Of a stretch of 41,911 nt of DNA, positions 1-9,579 are shown one piece after another. Position 1 is the stretch's first letter. Each line of letters starts with the position of its first letter. The translations under genes and the position numbers were made by a program. Source of the DNA: Spirogloea muscicola (lineage: Eukaryota > Streptophyta > Zygnematophyceae > Spirogloeales > Spirogloeaceae); NCBI GenBank assembly GCA_009602725.1, contig WELB01000184.1, positions 124,303 to 166,213 of the forward strand, given 5' to 3'. Under the pieces are notes generated by a model that ran no database searches, was not told the origin of the DNA, and saw nothing but the letters and a program-made list of their open reading frames with translations.

Positions 1-212
1 TGGCCGCGGCGCCGGGGACGGAACACGTGCAGTACGGAACCGGGGCCGCGGGCCGCGGCGCCGGGGGCGGAGCACGTGTGATACGGGACCGGGCCCTCGG
101 GCCGCGGCGCCGGGGCGGAGCCGGGACCGTTGAAGCGTTCCCGCGCAAATACAATTACAAACATGTAAGGTTACCGGCACCGTTGGCACTCCCAAACGGC
201 GGGAACGTTACA
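1..212 (-). repeat. Family C LTR, 5' end (runs off the window)
   Basis: Read on the minus strand, an LTR begins at 212 with TGTAACGTTCCCGCCGTTTG and runs left off the window. The same start occurs at 7828 and 24632, so I call this family C. The region beyond the first 85 bases is a GC-rich tandem repeat (2-130). No internal element is visible, so solo LTR and full element cannot be told apart. Confidence 0.75.
2..130. repeat. 49-bp tandem repeat, about 2.6 copies
   Basis: Units starting GGCCGCGGCGCCGGGG begin near 2, 51 and 99, each followed by a GGAGCACGTG-like stretch. It lies inside the family C LTR, where other family C copies carry unrelated minisatellites. Confidence 0.7.
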
Positions 213-708
213 CCGCCGCCCTCACGATCATACCCCCTTGTCGGGCCTTCTCGAAGGTGGGCCTTGAGGCGAGCCTGCCAGATACCCCTGGGGAGGGTCG
301 CACACGAAGCACTATAATAAGTAGGGCTGAGACCAGCCTCCAGGCACCGGTCGAAGTCAGCGAAGCCCACGCCAGAGAGAGGCGCGCAGCCCTGCTGCCG
401 CCTGCTGCCGCAGCTCGTCCACGCAGGCTCGCTGCTGCCTGCTGCTGCAGCCCGACGCCGCAACCCGTCCCTGCAGATCTTCCTCGGCTCTTACGAAGGT
501 AGACTGTGGCTGCTCCCTTCGGGGACAGTTGCTGGCCCGTACCCAGAGGTGAGTCGCCGCCTGTCGGCGGCGCCTCAGGGCAAGGTATCCCGCTGCGTGT
601 GAATGTGGTGCTTCTCTGTGCAGGGGGTTTCGTCTCTAAACCCCAACGACCGAATACAAGCAGCACGTTCTAACCCTTTACTGTCTGTGAAGGGTCCAAA
701 ACGCTTCA
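213..708 (+). repeat. Family A LTR, 3' portion
   Basis: This matches the second half of the family A LTRs at 3476-5234, 8335-9231 and 19406-20316. Shared blocks are the CTTGTCGGGCC/CGAAGGTGGGCC segment, a TATA-like CACTATAATAAGTAGG at about 310, CTGCTGCCG repeats, the hairpin CGCCGCCTGTCGGCGGCG and the closing pyrimidine-rich end. The 5' half is absent; the minus-strand family C LTR abuts it at 212. Coding sequence of the gypsy element starts right after it with no primer-binding site or leader. Confidence 0.75.
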
Positions 709-1213
709 GATGAAGTGTGGTCACATGAACGCCATGGACCAAGTCCAAAGATTCAAGGCTGGGCTCCCGCATCATGTGGCGGTGTTGTCTCAACTTGATA
801 AGCTGACGCATGAAGCAGCATTGTCCCTCGACAACCTTATCGGGCAAGCGCGACAATCTTTTTCAGATATACCCGATGATGAAGCGCCTGCTCCAAGGTG
901 AGGACCGTGACGCGCCAGGGCCTTCGGTTGTGAAGCGTCCCAAGCCTAGGAATGGCTACGGTGGCAGACCTCGGCAGCCGCCTTGGTTGGTGGTAGTGCC
1001 CAAGGCAAAATCGAAGTTGTCCTCGAGGAAGATCGGGCGCGCTACCACTGCGGCAACAAGGGGCATCGCATATGGGACTGCCCACAACTACCGCTTCCAA
1101 CGTCGTCTACGCCATCCTCCACACGCCCGAAGGGCCAGTACAAGGACAAGGGTAAAGGGAAAATCAGTGCCCTCCCTTATCTCCCTTATGGGCAATTCAG
1201 CGGCATGGTGTGA
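709..1213 (+). pseudogene. Gypsy element 1: gag remnant with zinc knuckle
   Basis: Two reading frames together resemble the C-terminal part of a Ty3/gypsy Gag. The first (from 710) reads MKCGHMNAMDQVQRFKAGLP, like the Gag segment before the nucleocapsid. The second (983-1213) contains YHCGNKGHRIWDCP, a CCHC-type knuckle whose first cysteine is lost, followed by a basic Lys/Gly tail. Gag normally coats the retrotransposon RNA. Here the start and most of the capsid are missing and the frame shifts at least once, so it is dead. Family assignment rests on the knuckle and on the pol remnants that follow in the same orientation. Confidence 0.7.
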
Positions 1214-1590
1214 AAGTTGCTGTTTGAACTTGTAGGGCGAGTATGTCAAAGTCTGTTGTGCCAGTAGTACGCTCTGTGCATGGGCTTATGCAAGCGCCGG
1301 TGGACGAAGGCCCCCTTGTTGTATGGTTCCTTCCATTCAGTTGCAGGAAGCTGCGAGCATGTTCTGATGCTGGATCAGTTTACACGGTACTAAGAAGCGG
1401 TCTTCTTTGTTGTGCCGTGCAGTCGCGGAGTAAAATCTCCACCTCCAAAGGGGCTGGCTTTGTTGTGTCGCCGGAAGGCGGGACACCTCCACGTGAAGTA
1501 CGGAGTGAAAGGCGTTTCCCCAAGACCTCCTAAACTGCTCGTATTTGTAGCATGTTTAATCCTACGATTGTAGGTGCTTCGGCACTCAGC
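1214..1590 (+). other. Gag-protease linker, no recognisable domain
   Basis: Several frames are partly open (for example 1243-1533) but none resembles a known domain. By position it is the spacer between Gag and protease of the same degraded element. Confidence 0.4.
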
Positions 1591-2065
1591 GCTGTCGCGC
1601 CAACAATGCTGTTTTCAGGACGGGTGGCTAATCAGCCAGCTCAGATCCTTATATAGATACGGAGGCTTCGGTCTCCTGTGTCAGTAGGAATCATGTGAGT
1701 AACAATGACTTGATTATGAAACCGACTGGTATCTCGCAAGCTACATTGGCAATTGGATAAAGTGCCGAAATCGTGGGCCTGAGTCAAGTCACTCTACGCA
1801 TTTTAAAGTATAAGACGGTGTGTCTTGCCATGTCATTGAGTTGGCACTGAGCTTTGATGTGATATTGGGCGATGACTGGTTGTGTGCCTACCTCGGCCCT
1901 GTTCGACTTCGATGCATGGACTTGGTCGGGGGTGCTCGTCGTTTTGTACTGTACAAAGACGTCCCCCAGGTATCATCGCCTGTGACAGGCTCCTTCATTC
2001 AGCTGTCGGCTGTGCAGTTTCTCCTTCACGCAGAACCCACGTCGGCTGTGTATCTGTTATTGTGA
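1591..2065 (+). pseudogene. Gypsy element 1: aspartic protease remnant
   Basis: The retropepsin signature is visible in pieces. An ILI-DTEAS-VSCVS segment (about 1648-1690) corresponds to the usual DTGAS active site, with Gly changed to Glu and a 2-nt TA insertion breaking the frame. The second hallmark, FDVILGDDWL (about 1853-1882), is the conserved strand near the end of RVP_2-type proteases in plant and algal gypsy elements. The active-site substitution plus frameshifts and stops make it inactive. Confidence 0.75.
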
Positions 2066-2109
2066 TGAAAGTTGAGTTTTCCCCTGACTCAGTAGTGAGT
2101 AATGTGGCC

Positions 2110-2500
2110 TCACATGCTGCGGCTCTTGACATTTATTGGCGGAAATTTCGGATGTGTCCGCCGATGCTCTTCCATACGGTTTGCCTCCTGACCAAGGCGT
2201 GGCTCATTCAATTCCGTTGGAGCCCGGCGCTTAACCGCCGTACCGTCCTGTGTACCGACTGAGTCCTCGCGAATCACGGGAGATGCAGTCCCAAGTGGAG
2301 GAATTGCTACGGAAAGGCCACATTGAGCCTTCCCAGTCGCCATACGGTGCACCAATCCACTTCGTGAAGAAAAAGGATGGTAGTCTTCGAATGTGCATCG
2401 GTTGTCTGGCCCCGAACAAGCTCACTGTCAAGAATCGATACCTTTGCCTCCTCTTTGATCGGCAGAGTGTAACTACTAAACCTTTGCCTCCTCTTTAATC
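2110..2500 (+). pseudogene. Gypsy element 1: reverse transcriptase N-terminus
   Basis: The frame from 2250 reads [20 protein letters not shown], then [30 protein letters not shown] and NKLTVKNRY. This is the fingers region of Ty3/gypsy RT (normally [20 protein letters not shown]). It stops at the KNRY motif: the palm with the YxDD catalytic loop and the thumb are deleted, and sequence jumps to RNase H. Two near-identical 22-bp pieces (CTTTGCCTCCTCTTTGATCG and CTTTGCCTCCTCTTTAATCG, about 2442 and 2482) flank the junction, consistent with a repeat-mediated rearrangement. No polymerase activity is possible. Confidence 0.85.
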
Positions 2501-3475
2501 GGCATTGGTGCCGTTCTCTTGCAGGAAGGTCACCCTGTAGCATTTGAGAGTCGCCCGCTTCGTCCGGCAGAGTGTAACTACACTGTGGGGGAGCAAGAGC
2601 TTTTGCTCTTGCACGCCCTGCGTGCGTTGCGATGCTATCTCGAGGGTGTTGACTTTACCGTTGTAACGGATTATTGCCCGTTGACTTACTTTCACACACA
2701 ACAGCAATTGAGCAGGCGTCAAGCACGGTGGGCTGAGTGCATGGCCACATTCCGTTTCCAGTGGGTGCATCGCCCTAAAAGGATGAATGTTGCAGACCCG
2801 GTAAGCCGCAACATTGCAGGGGCTGCTGTGGCGGCTGTCTCGCTTCAGGGATTCAGACCGCAGACGTGCGGGCTACTCGTGGAGCTGCTCGGCAGTCCAC
2901 CGCCAACCTCTCTGAGCTGTATGTGTGTATTCGGGATGGGTACGGCACAGTCCCATGTTCTGCAAATGAAACGGAATACACGCACACTAATAAAAGACCA
3001 AGGCTTCTGGTGGCGAGGTGACGCCACTGTATTCCCTGATTGCAATGCCTTGCGCCGCAGTATCTTGCAAGAACTGCATGAGCCTCCGTATACTGGTCCT
3101 TTGGGTATGGGAAGACAACGAAACCTGTCCAGCGTCTCCCTTGGTGGCCGGACTTGAAAGTCCAATGGAGTATTATGTGAAGACTTGTGCCACTTGCCAG
3201 CGCAGTAAGGCACGCTCTCATAAGCCTCTCGGGTTGCTCCAACCGTTGGAGACTCCTTCGAGCAATGGTCCGATGTAAGTGTGAATTTCACCACCCAGTT
3301 GCCGATGACGCGGTACGGCTGTGACGCCATTGTCGCATTTGTGGATCGCTTGAGTAGATTGGCGCATTTTGTTCCTACAACCACAAAGGTGTCAGCCAAG
3401 GAGTTTGCTTGTATAGTCGTGGATCGTGTATGAAAATTGCACGGAGTTCCCGAGCGAATCGTGTCTGACCGCGGC
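2501..3475 (+). pseudogene. Gypsy element 1: RNase H and integrase N-terminal half
   Basis: The frame at 2519-2830 encodes RNase H: LLQEGHPVAFESRPL, NYTVGEQELLLLHALRALR, DFTVVTDYCPLTYF, then the chromovirus connection RFQWVHRPKRMNVADPVSRN. After frameshifts, the integrase zinc-binding region appears (CATCQRSKARSHKPLGLLQP at about 3184-3245), then the catalytic core with IVAFVDRLSRLAHFVPTTT (first Asp) and PERIVSDR (second Asp, cut by an LTR at 3476). The core resumes at 5235. Stops and frameshifts throughout. Confidence 0.85.
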
Positions 3476-5234
3476 TGCAATGTCCCCGCCGTTACGGGAT
3501 TCTTAATCGCGAGTTAAGCGCCAACGGGAAATCCTTGACGCGCACGCGACTGACGCGTGCAATGCTCGTGTGACGCACGAGCAACGCGCGAGGTGACGCG
3601 CAGTGTGACACGCCTGCTGACGATGTGACGTGCTGGCGCGCCGCCTCTAGAAGAGGCGGCGCATCTTGGGCTCCCAGAGAGGAGATCCTCGGCGGGTTCT
3701 CGTATCGGCCGCCAAAATACGTGTGGCGCGCCTACGACGCCGCGACGCTCCCGTGACGCGCAGTGTGACGTTCTGATCCCTATACACTCACTTAGGAGTT
3801 AGGACGTCCTTATTGATTTTCGTCGCTGGGGTTTAGAGACAAACCACCAGCACAGTAAAGCACACGTGTAGTACGCAGGGAATACCTTGCCCTGAGGCGC
3901 CGCCGACAGGCGGCGACTCACCTCTCAGGTACGGGCCAGGGACTGTCCTAGGGGGAAGCAGTCACGGTCTTCCTCAAGGCGAGCCGATGAAGATCCGCGA
4001 CAATGGGATGCAGCGACGGGCTGCGGCAGCAGCAGGCAGCAGCAGGGCTGCGTCGGCGAGCTGCGGCAGCAGGCGGCAGCAGGGCTGCGCCTCTATCTCG
4101 CGGGCTTCACTGATGGTGATTGAGTGGCCCGAGTCTGCTCTCAGCCCTACTTGTAGTGCTTCATGTGCCACCCTCCCCAGAGGTCTCTGGGAGGCTTGTC
4201 TCAGGGCCCACCTTCGAGAGGCGGGCCCGACAAGGGGATACTGGTGGGGCAGGCCACGCAGCTCCCTCCTGGAAGCGGCGGCCGTCCTGCGGCGCGGCGC
4301 CGACTAGCGGCGCCGCCATGCGGCGCGGCCTAGCGGTGCCGCCCTGTGGCGCCGCCTTGCGGCGCTGCTCCGTGCGTCACAGGCTCGTCGCGGCGTCGTA
4401 GGCGCGCCACACGTGTCTTGGCGACCTGTTCGAGAACCCGCCGAGGATCTCCTCTCTGGGAGTCCAAGATTCGCCGCCTCTTCTAGAGGCGGCGCGCCTG
4501 CACGTGACATCGTCAGCAGGCGCGTCACCTTGCGCGTCCCTCGCGCGTCGCACGCGCGTCGCACGCGTCAGTCGCGTACGCGTCAGCGGTGACACATTAG
4601 CGCTTGATTTGCAGTTAAGCGACCCGTAACGGCGGGGACGTTACACGCAGAGCTGCGCCGCAAGGGGGCACCGCAGGGCGGCACCGCTAGGCCGCGCCGC
4701 ATAGCAGCGCCGGTAGTCGGCGCCGCGCCGCAGGACGGCCGCCGCTTCCAGAAGGGAGCTGCGTGGTCTGTCCTCGCACTAGTATGATCCCCTTGTCGGA
4801 CCCGCCTTCTCGAAGGTGGGCCTTCAGACGGTGAAGGTGGGCCTCTCAGAGACCCCTGGGGAGGGTAGCACATGAAGCACAATAAGTAGGGCTGAGACCA
4901 GACTCGGGGACACCCGGTCAACATCAAGGAAGCCCGCGAGAGAGAGACGCAGCCCTGCTGCCGCCTGCTGCCGCAGCCCGTCGCCGCATCCCGTCGTCGC
5001 GGACCTTCATTGACCCTCCTGTGGTAACTCTGTGACTGCTCCTTTGAGGACAGTCGCTGGCCCATACCTGAGAGGTGAATGCTGCCTGTCGGCAGCGCCT
5101 CAGGGCGAGACTTCCGGTGTGTATGACACGTGGTGTTTCACAGTGCTGGGAATTTTTCTCAAAATTCCAGCGACCGAAGTCCACTAAGGACCAGCTAACC
5201 CCTAAGTGTGCTCTTAGGGGCTGGGTCCTTTACA
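3476..5234 (+). mobile_element. Solo family A LTR inserted in the integrase, split by a younger LTR
   Basis: The LTR starts TGCAATGTCCCCGCCGTTAC at 3476 and ends CCTTTACA at 5234. The flanks are GCGGC (3471-3475) and GCGAC (5235-5239), a 5-bp duplication with one change. Removing the LTR and one flank restores the integrase reading VSDRDPRFTGHFW across the gap, which fixes the boundaries. No internal domain remains, so it is a solo LTR made by LTR-LTR recombination. It is itself interrupted by 3764-4645; without that its length is about 877 bp. Confidence 0.9.
3764..4645 (-). mobile_element. Solo family A LTR (minus), nested in the previous LTR
   Basis: The 882-bp LTR runs on the minus strand from TGTAACGTCCCCGCCGTTAC at 4645 to its 3' end at 3764. 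It is flanked by a perfect 5-bp duplication, CGCAG at 3759-3763 and 4646-4650. It is a same-family insertion in opposite orientation, so the two copies form a large inverted repeat. It contains CTG/CAG-rich tracts (about 4017-4085) and GGCGCCGC-type minisatellite blocks. Confidence 0.92.
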
Positions 5235-5582
5235 GCGACCCTCGCTTTACAGGGCACTTCTGGAAAGAAGTGTGCAGGCTGATTGGCACCCAGCAATCCA
5301 TGTCCACGGCTTTTTCACCCCAAACGGGACATCAGACGAAAAGGATCAATCGGGTCTTGGAGTATATATTACGGCATTTGTAAACCCCAGCCAGAGTGAC
5401 TGGGATGAATATCTGGCTCCAGCGGAGTACGCTGTGAACAATCTATTCCATGATGCCAACAAGAACACAACCCGACTTTCTTATTTGCGGTCAGCATCCC
5501 CGAGCACCTTTACAGGTGGAAAGGCCGGAACGTGTGCTGGCCACAGTAAGCTTCACCGGCAACCTCCTGAAGGCACACGAAG
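5235..5582 (+). pseudogene. Gypsy element 1: integrase core, second half
   Basis: The frame from about 5236 reads DPRFTGHFWKEVCRLIGT, STAFSPQTGHQTKRINRVLE and NPSQSDWDEYLAPAEYAVNN, clearly Ty3/gypsy integrase. The position of the third catalytic residue (normally Glu in a QTERxNR motif) is Lys here (QTKRINR), so the D,D-35-E triad is broken even apart from frameshifts. The sequence is cut at 5582 by another solo LTR and resumes at 6330. Confidence 0.87.
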
Positions 5583-6329
5583 TGTAACGTCCCCCCGTTT
5601 GTAGGAGCCAAACGGTTCCGGTAAGTGCGCTTCAAGCGCGCTTCACGCGCATCACGCGCCGGTCACGCGCGCCACGCGCCGGTCACGCGCGGCACGCGCC
5701 AGTCCCCTGGACTTGTATCCCATTGGTCAGGCTCGCGCCACGCGCAGCCCGCAGTATGCGCGGCACGCCCCCCCCGTATCCTCATTGTGCGGGTCCGCTC
5801 TTCCAGGGGCCGGACCTTGGGGGCTCCCCGCACCAGTCAAATCCCCATTGTACTGGTCCGCTCCTTCCGGGGCCGGACCTTGGGGCTACCCTCGTCACAC
5901 CTCCGGGGAGGGTGGCAGGTGGAACGCTATAAGTTGTAGGCCGAGGCCAAGACTCTTCAGTCGAGCCAGTGACGCCCAGAGAGAGGCATAGCCCTGCTTG
6001 CCTGCTGCCGCAGCCGCCGCCCCAGCCCTGCTGCTGCCGTCTGCTGCCCAGCCCGTCCCCGCAGCCCGTCGCTGCGAATATCGCCGGCTCTCCGTTAGTG
6101 CCACGATTGCGCCCCACCTGGGCCAGCTACTAACCCAGCCCTCTGTAGAGTCGCCGCCTTCTGGCGGCGCCTCAAGGTAAGACTTCCGCTGTGCTATGTG
6201 ATGCACTTGAGTACACCGTGTGCGTTGGCGATCCACTCTGTAGGGGTGTAGTTCCTAAACCCCCCAAGGCTCGAACTCGATCAGGACCTACTAACCCCTA
6301 ACTGCTTGTATAGGGACCAGGACGTCACA
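5583..6329 (+). mobile_element. Solo family B LTR inserted in the integrase C-terminal region
   Basis: The 747-bp LTR starts TGTAACGTCCCCCCGTTTGT and ends AGGACGTCACA. It is flanked by a perfect duplication, CGAAG at 5578-5582 and 6330-6334. The first 120 bases hold short repeats of CACGCGCCGGTCACGCGC. A CTATAAGTTGTAGG box lies at 5927, then CTGCTGCCG tracts and a CCGCCTTCTGGCGG hairpin near the 3' end. It belongs to the same family as the 3' LTR at 6944. Confidence 0.92.
5900..5945 (+). promoter_or_regulatory. LTR core promoter (TATA-like box)
   Basis: A GGGGAGGGTGGCA box is followed about 12 bases later by CTATAAGTTGTAGG. The same pairing is found in family C (25200-25240) and, with changes, in family A (about 310 and 19926). 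Conservation across otherwise different LTRs, and the position ahead of the CTG-rich transcribed part, suggest the retrotransposon RNA start lies just downstream. This is inference from conservation only. Confidence 0.5.
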
Positions 6330-6930
6330 CGAAGAGCTCGGCAATGCTTGGAGATTGCCCATCAACGGCAAAAGGAGTATGCTGATCGACGTTGTCGTGA
6401 TGTATTATCTTTCGACGTGGGTGCTCAAGAGCTCTTAAGCACATATTATCTCTCCATGCGGGCTGGTAGGTACGCCTAAGTTGCTGCCAAAGTGGGTTGG
6501 ACCCTGTCGTGTAGTGTGCCTGGTCGGCAATGTTGCGTATGAGCTGGATAGCCCGGTACAATAGGAAATCCACAAAGTATTCCATGTGTCCCAGCTCGAG
6601 CCATTCTATACGGATGGTCGTTACCAACCGCCCCCACCTCCCCTTATCATCGAAGATGAAGAAGAGTATGAGGTGGAGGAGATCTTTTCTCACCTGACAA
6701 TCTCTGTGGGCGACGTAAGTCCCGAGAGTATCTTGTAAAGTGGCTAGGCTATGGGCCTAAGCATAACACCTGGGAACGTTCGGCCAATCTCGCCCAGTGT
6801 CCGTCCATCCTCTGTAAGTATCACTACAGGGACATGTCACCCCTTTGCGTCGCAGTACTGGACGCACCCGTCGAAGGTAATCTCTTCGGATTGTCTCACT
6901 GTGTCCTTGTTCCCGAGGACGTGAACATCT
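6330..6930 (+). pseudogene. Gypsy element 1: integrase tail and chromodomain
   Basis: The frame at 6346 onward resembles the integrase C-terminal tail (LEIAHQRQKEYADRR). Towards the end, EEYEVEEIF and then REYLVKWLGYGPKHNTWE with SANLAQCPSIL make a recognisable chromodomain, which identifies the element as a chromovirus. In active elements this domain directs integration to particular chromatin. Stops (for example near 6476 and 6565) and a frameshift between the two chromodomain halves inactivate it. The coding region ends just before the polypurine tract. Confidence 0.85.
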
Positions 6931-6943
6931 AAGTGGGGAGGAA
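6931..6943 (+). promoter_or_regulatory. Polypurine tract
   Basis: AAGTGGGGAGGAA immediately precedes the TGTAACG start of the LTR at 6944. This is the expected site and composition for the plus-strand primer of an LTR retrotransposon, and it identifies the following LTR as the element's own 3' LTR. Confidence 0.8.
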
Positions 6944-7532
6944 TGTAACGTCCCCCCGTTTTGGATAACCAAACGGTACCGGTAAGCGGCTTCACGCACA
7001 GCTTCACGCGTGGCACACGCCAATCACGCGCGCCACGCGCCAGTCACGCGCGGCACGCGCCAGTCCCCAAAACTCGTATATCATTCGTCAGGCTCGCGCC
7101 ACGCGAGCCCGCACCTTGCGTGTCATGCGCCAGTCGTATCCCAATTGTGCGGGTCCGCTCCTCCAGGGGCCGGACCTTGGGGCTATCCTCGTCACACCTC
7201 GGGGGAGGGTGGCAGGTGGAACACTACAAGCAGTAGGCCGAGGCCAGACTGCTCAGTCAAACCAGTGACACCCAGAGAGAGGCACAGCCCTGCGTAAGTG
7301 CCACGTTTTCGCCCCATCTGGGGGCAGCTACTAACAGACCCTCTGTAGAGTCGCCGCCGCCGCCTTCTGGCGGTGCTCAGCTTAGATTTCCGTGTGCTAT
7401 GTGATGCACGTGTGTGCGCCGTGCACTGTGGCTTTCCACTACGTAGGGAGGTAATTCCTGAAACCCCTAGGTCCGAACTAAATTCGGACGTATTTAAACC
7501 TAACAGCGTGTATAGGGACGTCAGGACGTCAC
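6944..7532 (+). repeat. 3' LTR (family B) of gypsy element 1
   Basis: It starts TGTAACGTCCCCCCGTTTTG right after the polypurine tract and ends near CAGGACGTCAC. It aligns along its length with the solo LTR at 5583-6329 but is shorter (589 bp), mainly in the CTG-rich segment. No matching 5' LTR survives at the left end of the element. Confidence 0.85.
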
Positions 7533-7539
7533 GGTATGG

Positions 7540-7827
7540 GGAAGAAGGGTTCGCCCATAGAGGATAGGGGCTGGAAAAGGCCAGCCCAAAAGAGGATGAA
7601 CAGAGTGCGAGGAGGGCCAGGGAAAGCACTAAGAGAGAAATAATCACAAAATGAAGAACACTAAGCAGCTACGAAAGTCTCGGGAATCCCTGCTAAGCAG
7701 CCGCAACTCAGAGAATTTTGGCTCCTGGAAGCGGGCCCCCTGGCCAAGGCCAGAGGCAGCAGCGAGGGCTCGTCCTGCACGTAGGTGCAGCGCGCGGGCC
7801 ATAGATCTGCAGCGAGACAGCCAAGCG
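7540..7827 (-). pseudogene. LINE copy 1, 3'-terminal piece (minus)
   Basis: Read on the minus strand this is the end of a LINE: a C-terminal coding tail rich in RAGRALAAASG and ELRLLSR, then about 120 bp of 3' UTR ending in the family hairpin (CTGGCCTTTTCCAGCC) and CTCTATGGGCGAACCC. The usual stop after LLSRGY is altered here. The piece continues at 9935-10151 and 16247-16516 after removal of a solo LTR and a Harbinger element. Confidence 0.75.
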
Positions 7828-8091
7828 TGTAACGTTCCCTCCGTTCGAGAGTGCCAATTGTGCCGGTAACCTTACATGATCGTATCGTATCAACCGTTTG
7901 GAAGTCTCAAACGATACTGGTAGCGTTGCTCCACTGTATGTAGCTAAGTACGATTCGAGGTCCCCGGGTTCCGTACCACGTGCGCACGCCTCGGGCCCAC
8001 GCCCTGTGGGCTGGCCGGGTGGGCCAGCTCTCCCTCGGGCCCCACGCCCTGCGGCCGGCCGGGTGGGCCAGCTCGCCTGGACTCATGGCCT

Positions 8092-8334
8092 CATGGCCTC
8101 AGTCCCTTGGCCCCATGAGCCAGGCTCTTAGCCTGGTGCGCCACTCTCGTGGCGCCAGTCCCTTGGCGCTGTGCGCCAGTGTCTCTTGGATTCGTCGTAT
8201 CCCCTAGTCAGGCCCGCCCCTCCGGGGGAGGCCCTTGGGGGCGACCCTCGTCACAACCTCAGGGGAGGGTGGCAGATGGCGCTTATCAGTTGTAGGCAGA
8301 GGCCAGACTCGGGAGACGGACCCGTGACGCCAAG
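8092..8334 (+). repeat. Internal duplication of family C LTR, copy 1
   Basis: This block (CATGGCCTCAGTCCCTTGG to GACCCGTGACGCCAAG) recurs at 9334-9579. The unit, including the CTG-rich tail, is about 340 bp and was probably duplicated by slippage between CTG-rich tracts before the family A LTR entered. The other complete family C LTR (24632-25595) has only one copy. Confidence 0.8.
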
Positions 8335-9231
8335 TGTGGCGTTCTGAGCCCTATACAGACAGTCAGGGATTAGGACGTCCTTATTAATTTCGGTCGCTGG
8401 GATTGAGAGACAAACCCCCAGCACAGTGAAGCACCACGTGTACCACGCAGCGGAATACCTTGCCCTGAGGCGCCGCCGACAGGCGGCGACTCACCTCTTA
8501 GGTATGGGCAAGCAACTGTCCTCAAAGGAGCAGTCACAGTCTTACCACAGGAGAACCGATGAAGGTCCGCGACGACAGGATGCGGCGACGGGCTGCAGCA
8601 GCAGGCAGCAGCAGGGCTGCGTCGGCGGTGCTGCGGCAGCAGGCGGCAGCAGGGCTGCGCCTCTCTCTCGCGGGCTTCACTGATGTTGACCCGGTGACCC
8701 GAGTCTGCTCTCAGCCCTACTTGTGGTGCTTCATGTGCCAACCTCCCCAGGGGCCTCTGGGAGGCTCGTCTCAGGGCCCACCTCGGGAAGGCGGGCCCGA
8801 CAAGGGGAATCTAGTACGAGGGCAGGCCACGCGGCTCCCGTCCGGAAGGGACGGCCGTCCTGCGGCGCCGCCGAGCGGCGCCCTGCGGCGCCACCTTGCG
8901 GTGGCGTCCTGCGGCGCCGGCTTGCGGCACCGCCAGTGGGTCACAAGTGTGGCGCGGCATCACGGGCGCGCCACACGTGTCGCATACACGTGATTGCGAG
9001 CACGGTGGCAGATTCAGGAACATGCCGAGGAGCTCCGCTTTGGAAGTCAGGATTCGCCGCCTCTGCTGGAGGCGGCGCGCCTGCGTGTCACATCGTCAGC
9101 AGGCGCATCACACCGCGCGACACCTCGCGCAGGTCGCTCGCGCGTCGCACGCGTCAGGCACGTGCGCGTCAGTGGTTACACAGTAGCGCTTAACTCGGAG
9201 TTAAGGGTCCCGTAACGGCGGGGACGTTACA
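8335..9231 (-). mobile_element. Solo family A LTR (minus), nested in the family C LTR
   Basis: The 897-bp LTR on the minus strand starts at 9231 (TGTAACGTCCCCGCCGTTAC) and ends at 8335. It has a perfect 5-bp duplication, CCAAG at 8330-8334 and 9232-9236. This is the innermost insertion of a chain: LINE, then family C LTR, then this one. Confidence 0.92.
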
Positions 9232-9333
9232 CCAAGAGAGGCACAGCCCTGCTGCTGCCTGCTGCCGCAGCCGCCGCCACACCCCTGCTGCTGCCTGCTG
9301 CTGAAAGCCGCCGCCACAGCACTGCTGCTGCCG

Positions 9334-9579
9334 CATGGCCCAGTCCCTTGGCCCCGTGAGCCAGGCTCTTGGCCTGGTGCGCCACTCTCTTGGCGCCAGT
9401 CCCTTGGCGCTGTGCGCCAGTGTCTCTTATATTCGTCGTATCCCCTTGTCAGGCCCGCCCCTCCGGGGGAGGATCTTGGGGGCGACCCCTCGTCACACCC
9501 TGAGGGGAGGGGTGGCAGATTGAACGCTTATCAGTAGTAGGCCGAGGCCAGACTCCTCAGTCGGACCCGTGACCCCAAG
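9334..9579 (+). repeat. Internal duplication of family C LTR, copy 2
   Basis: Second copy of the block at 8092-8334, differing by scattered substitutions and small indels, and followed by a second CTG-rich run. Confidence 0.8.

Noticed and set aside
155-666. Overlapping 80-150 codon ORFs at the left end
   Set aside because: They are translations of LTR sequence (CTG/CAG tracts giving poly-Ala, Gln or Leu) with no domain.
3539-3665. CRISPR-like short regular repeats (CGCACGCGACTGACGCG)
   Set aside because: Irregular GC-rich degenerate repeats inside the family A LTR U3, without conserved repeat-spacer structure; this is a eukaryotic genome.
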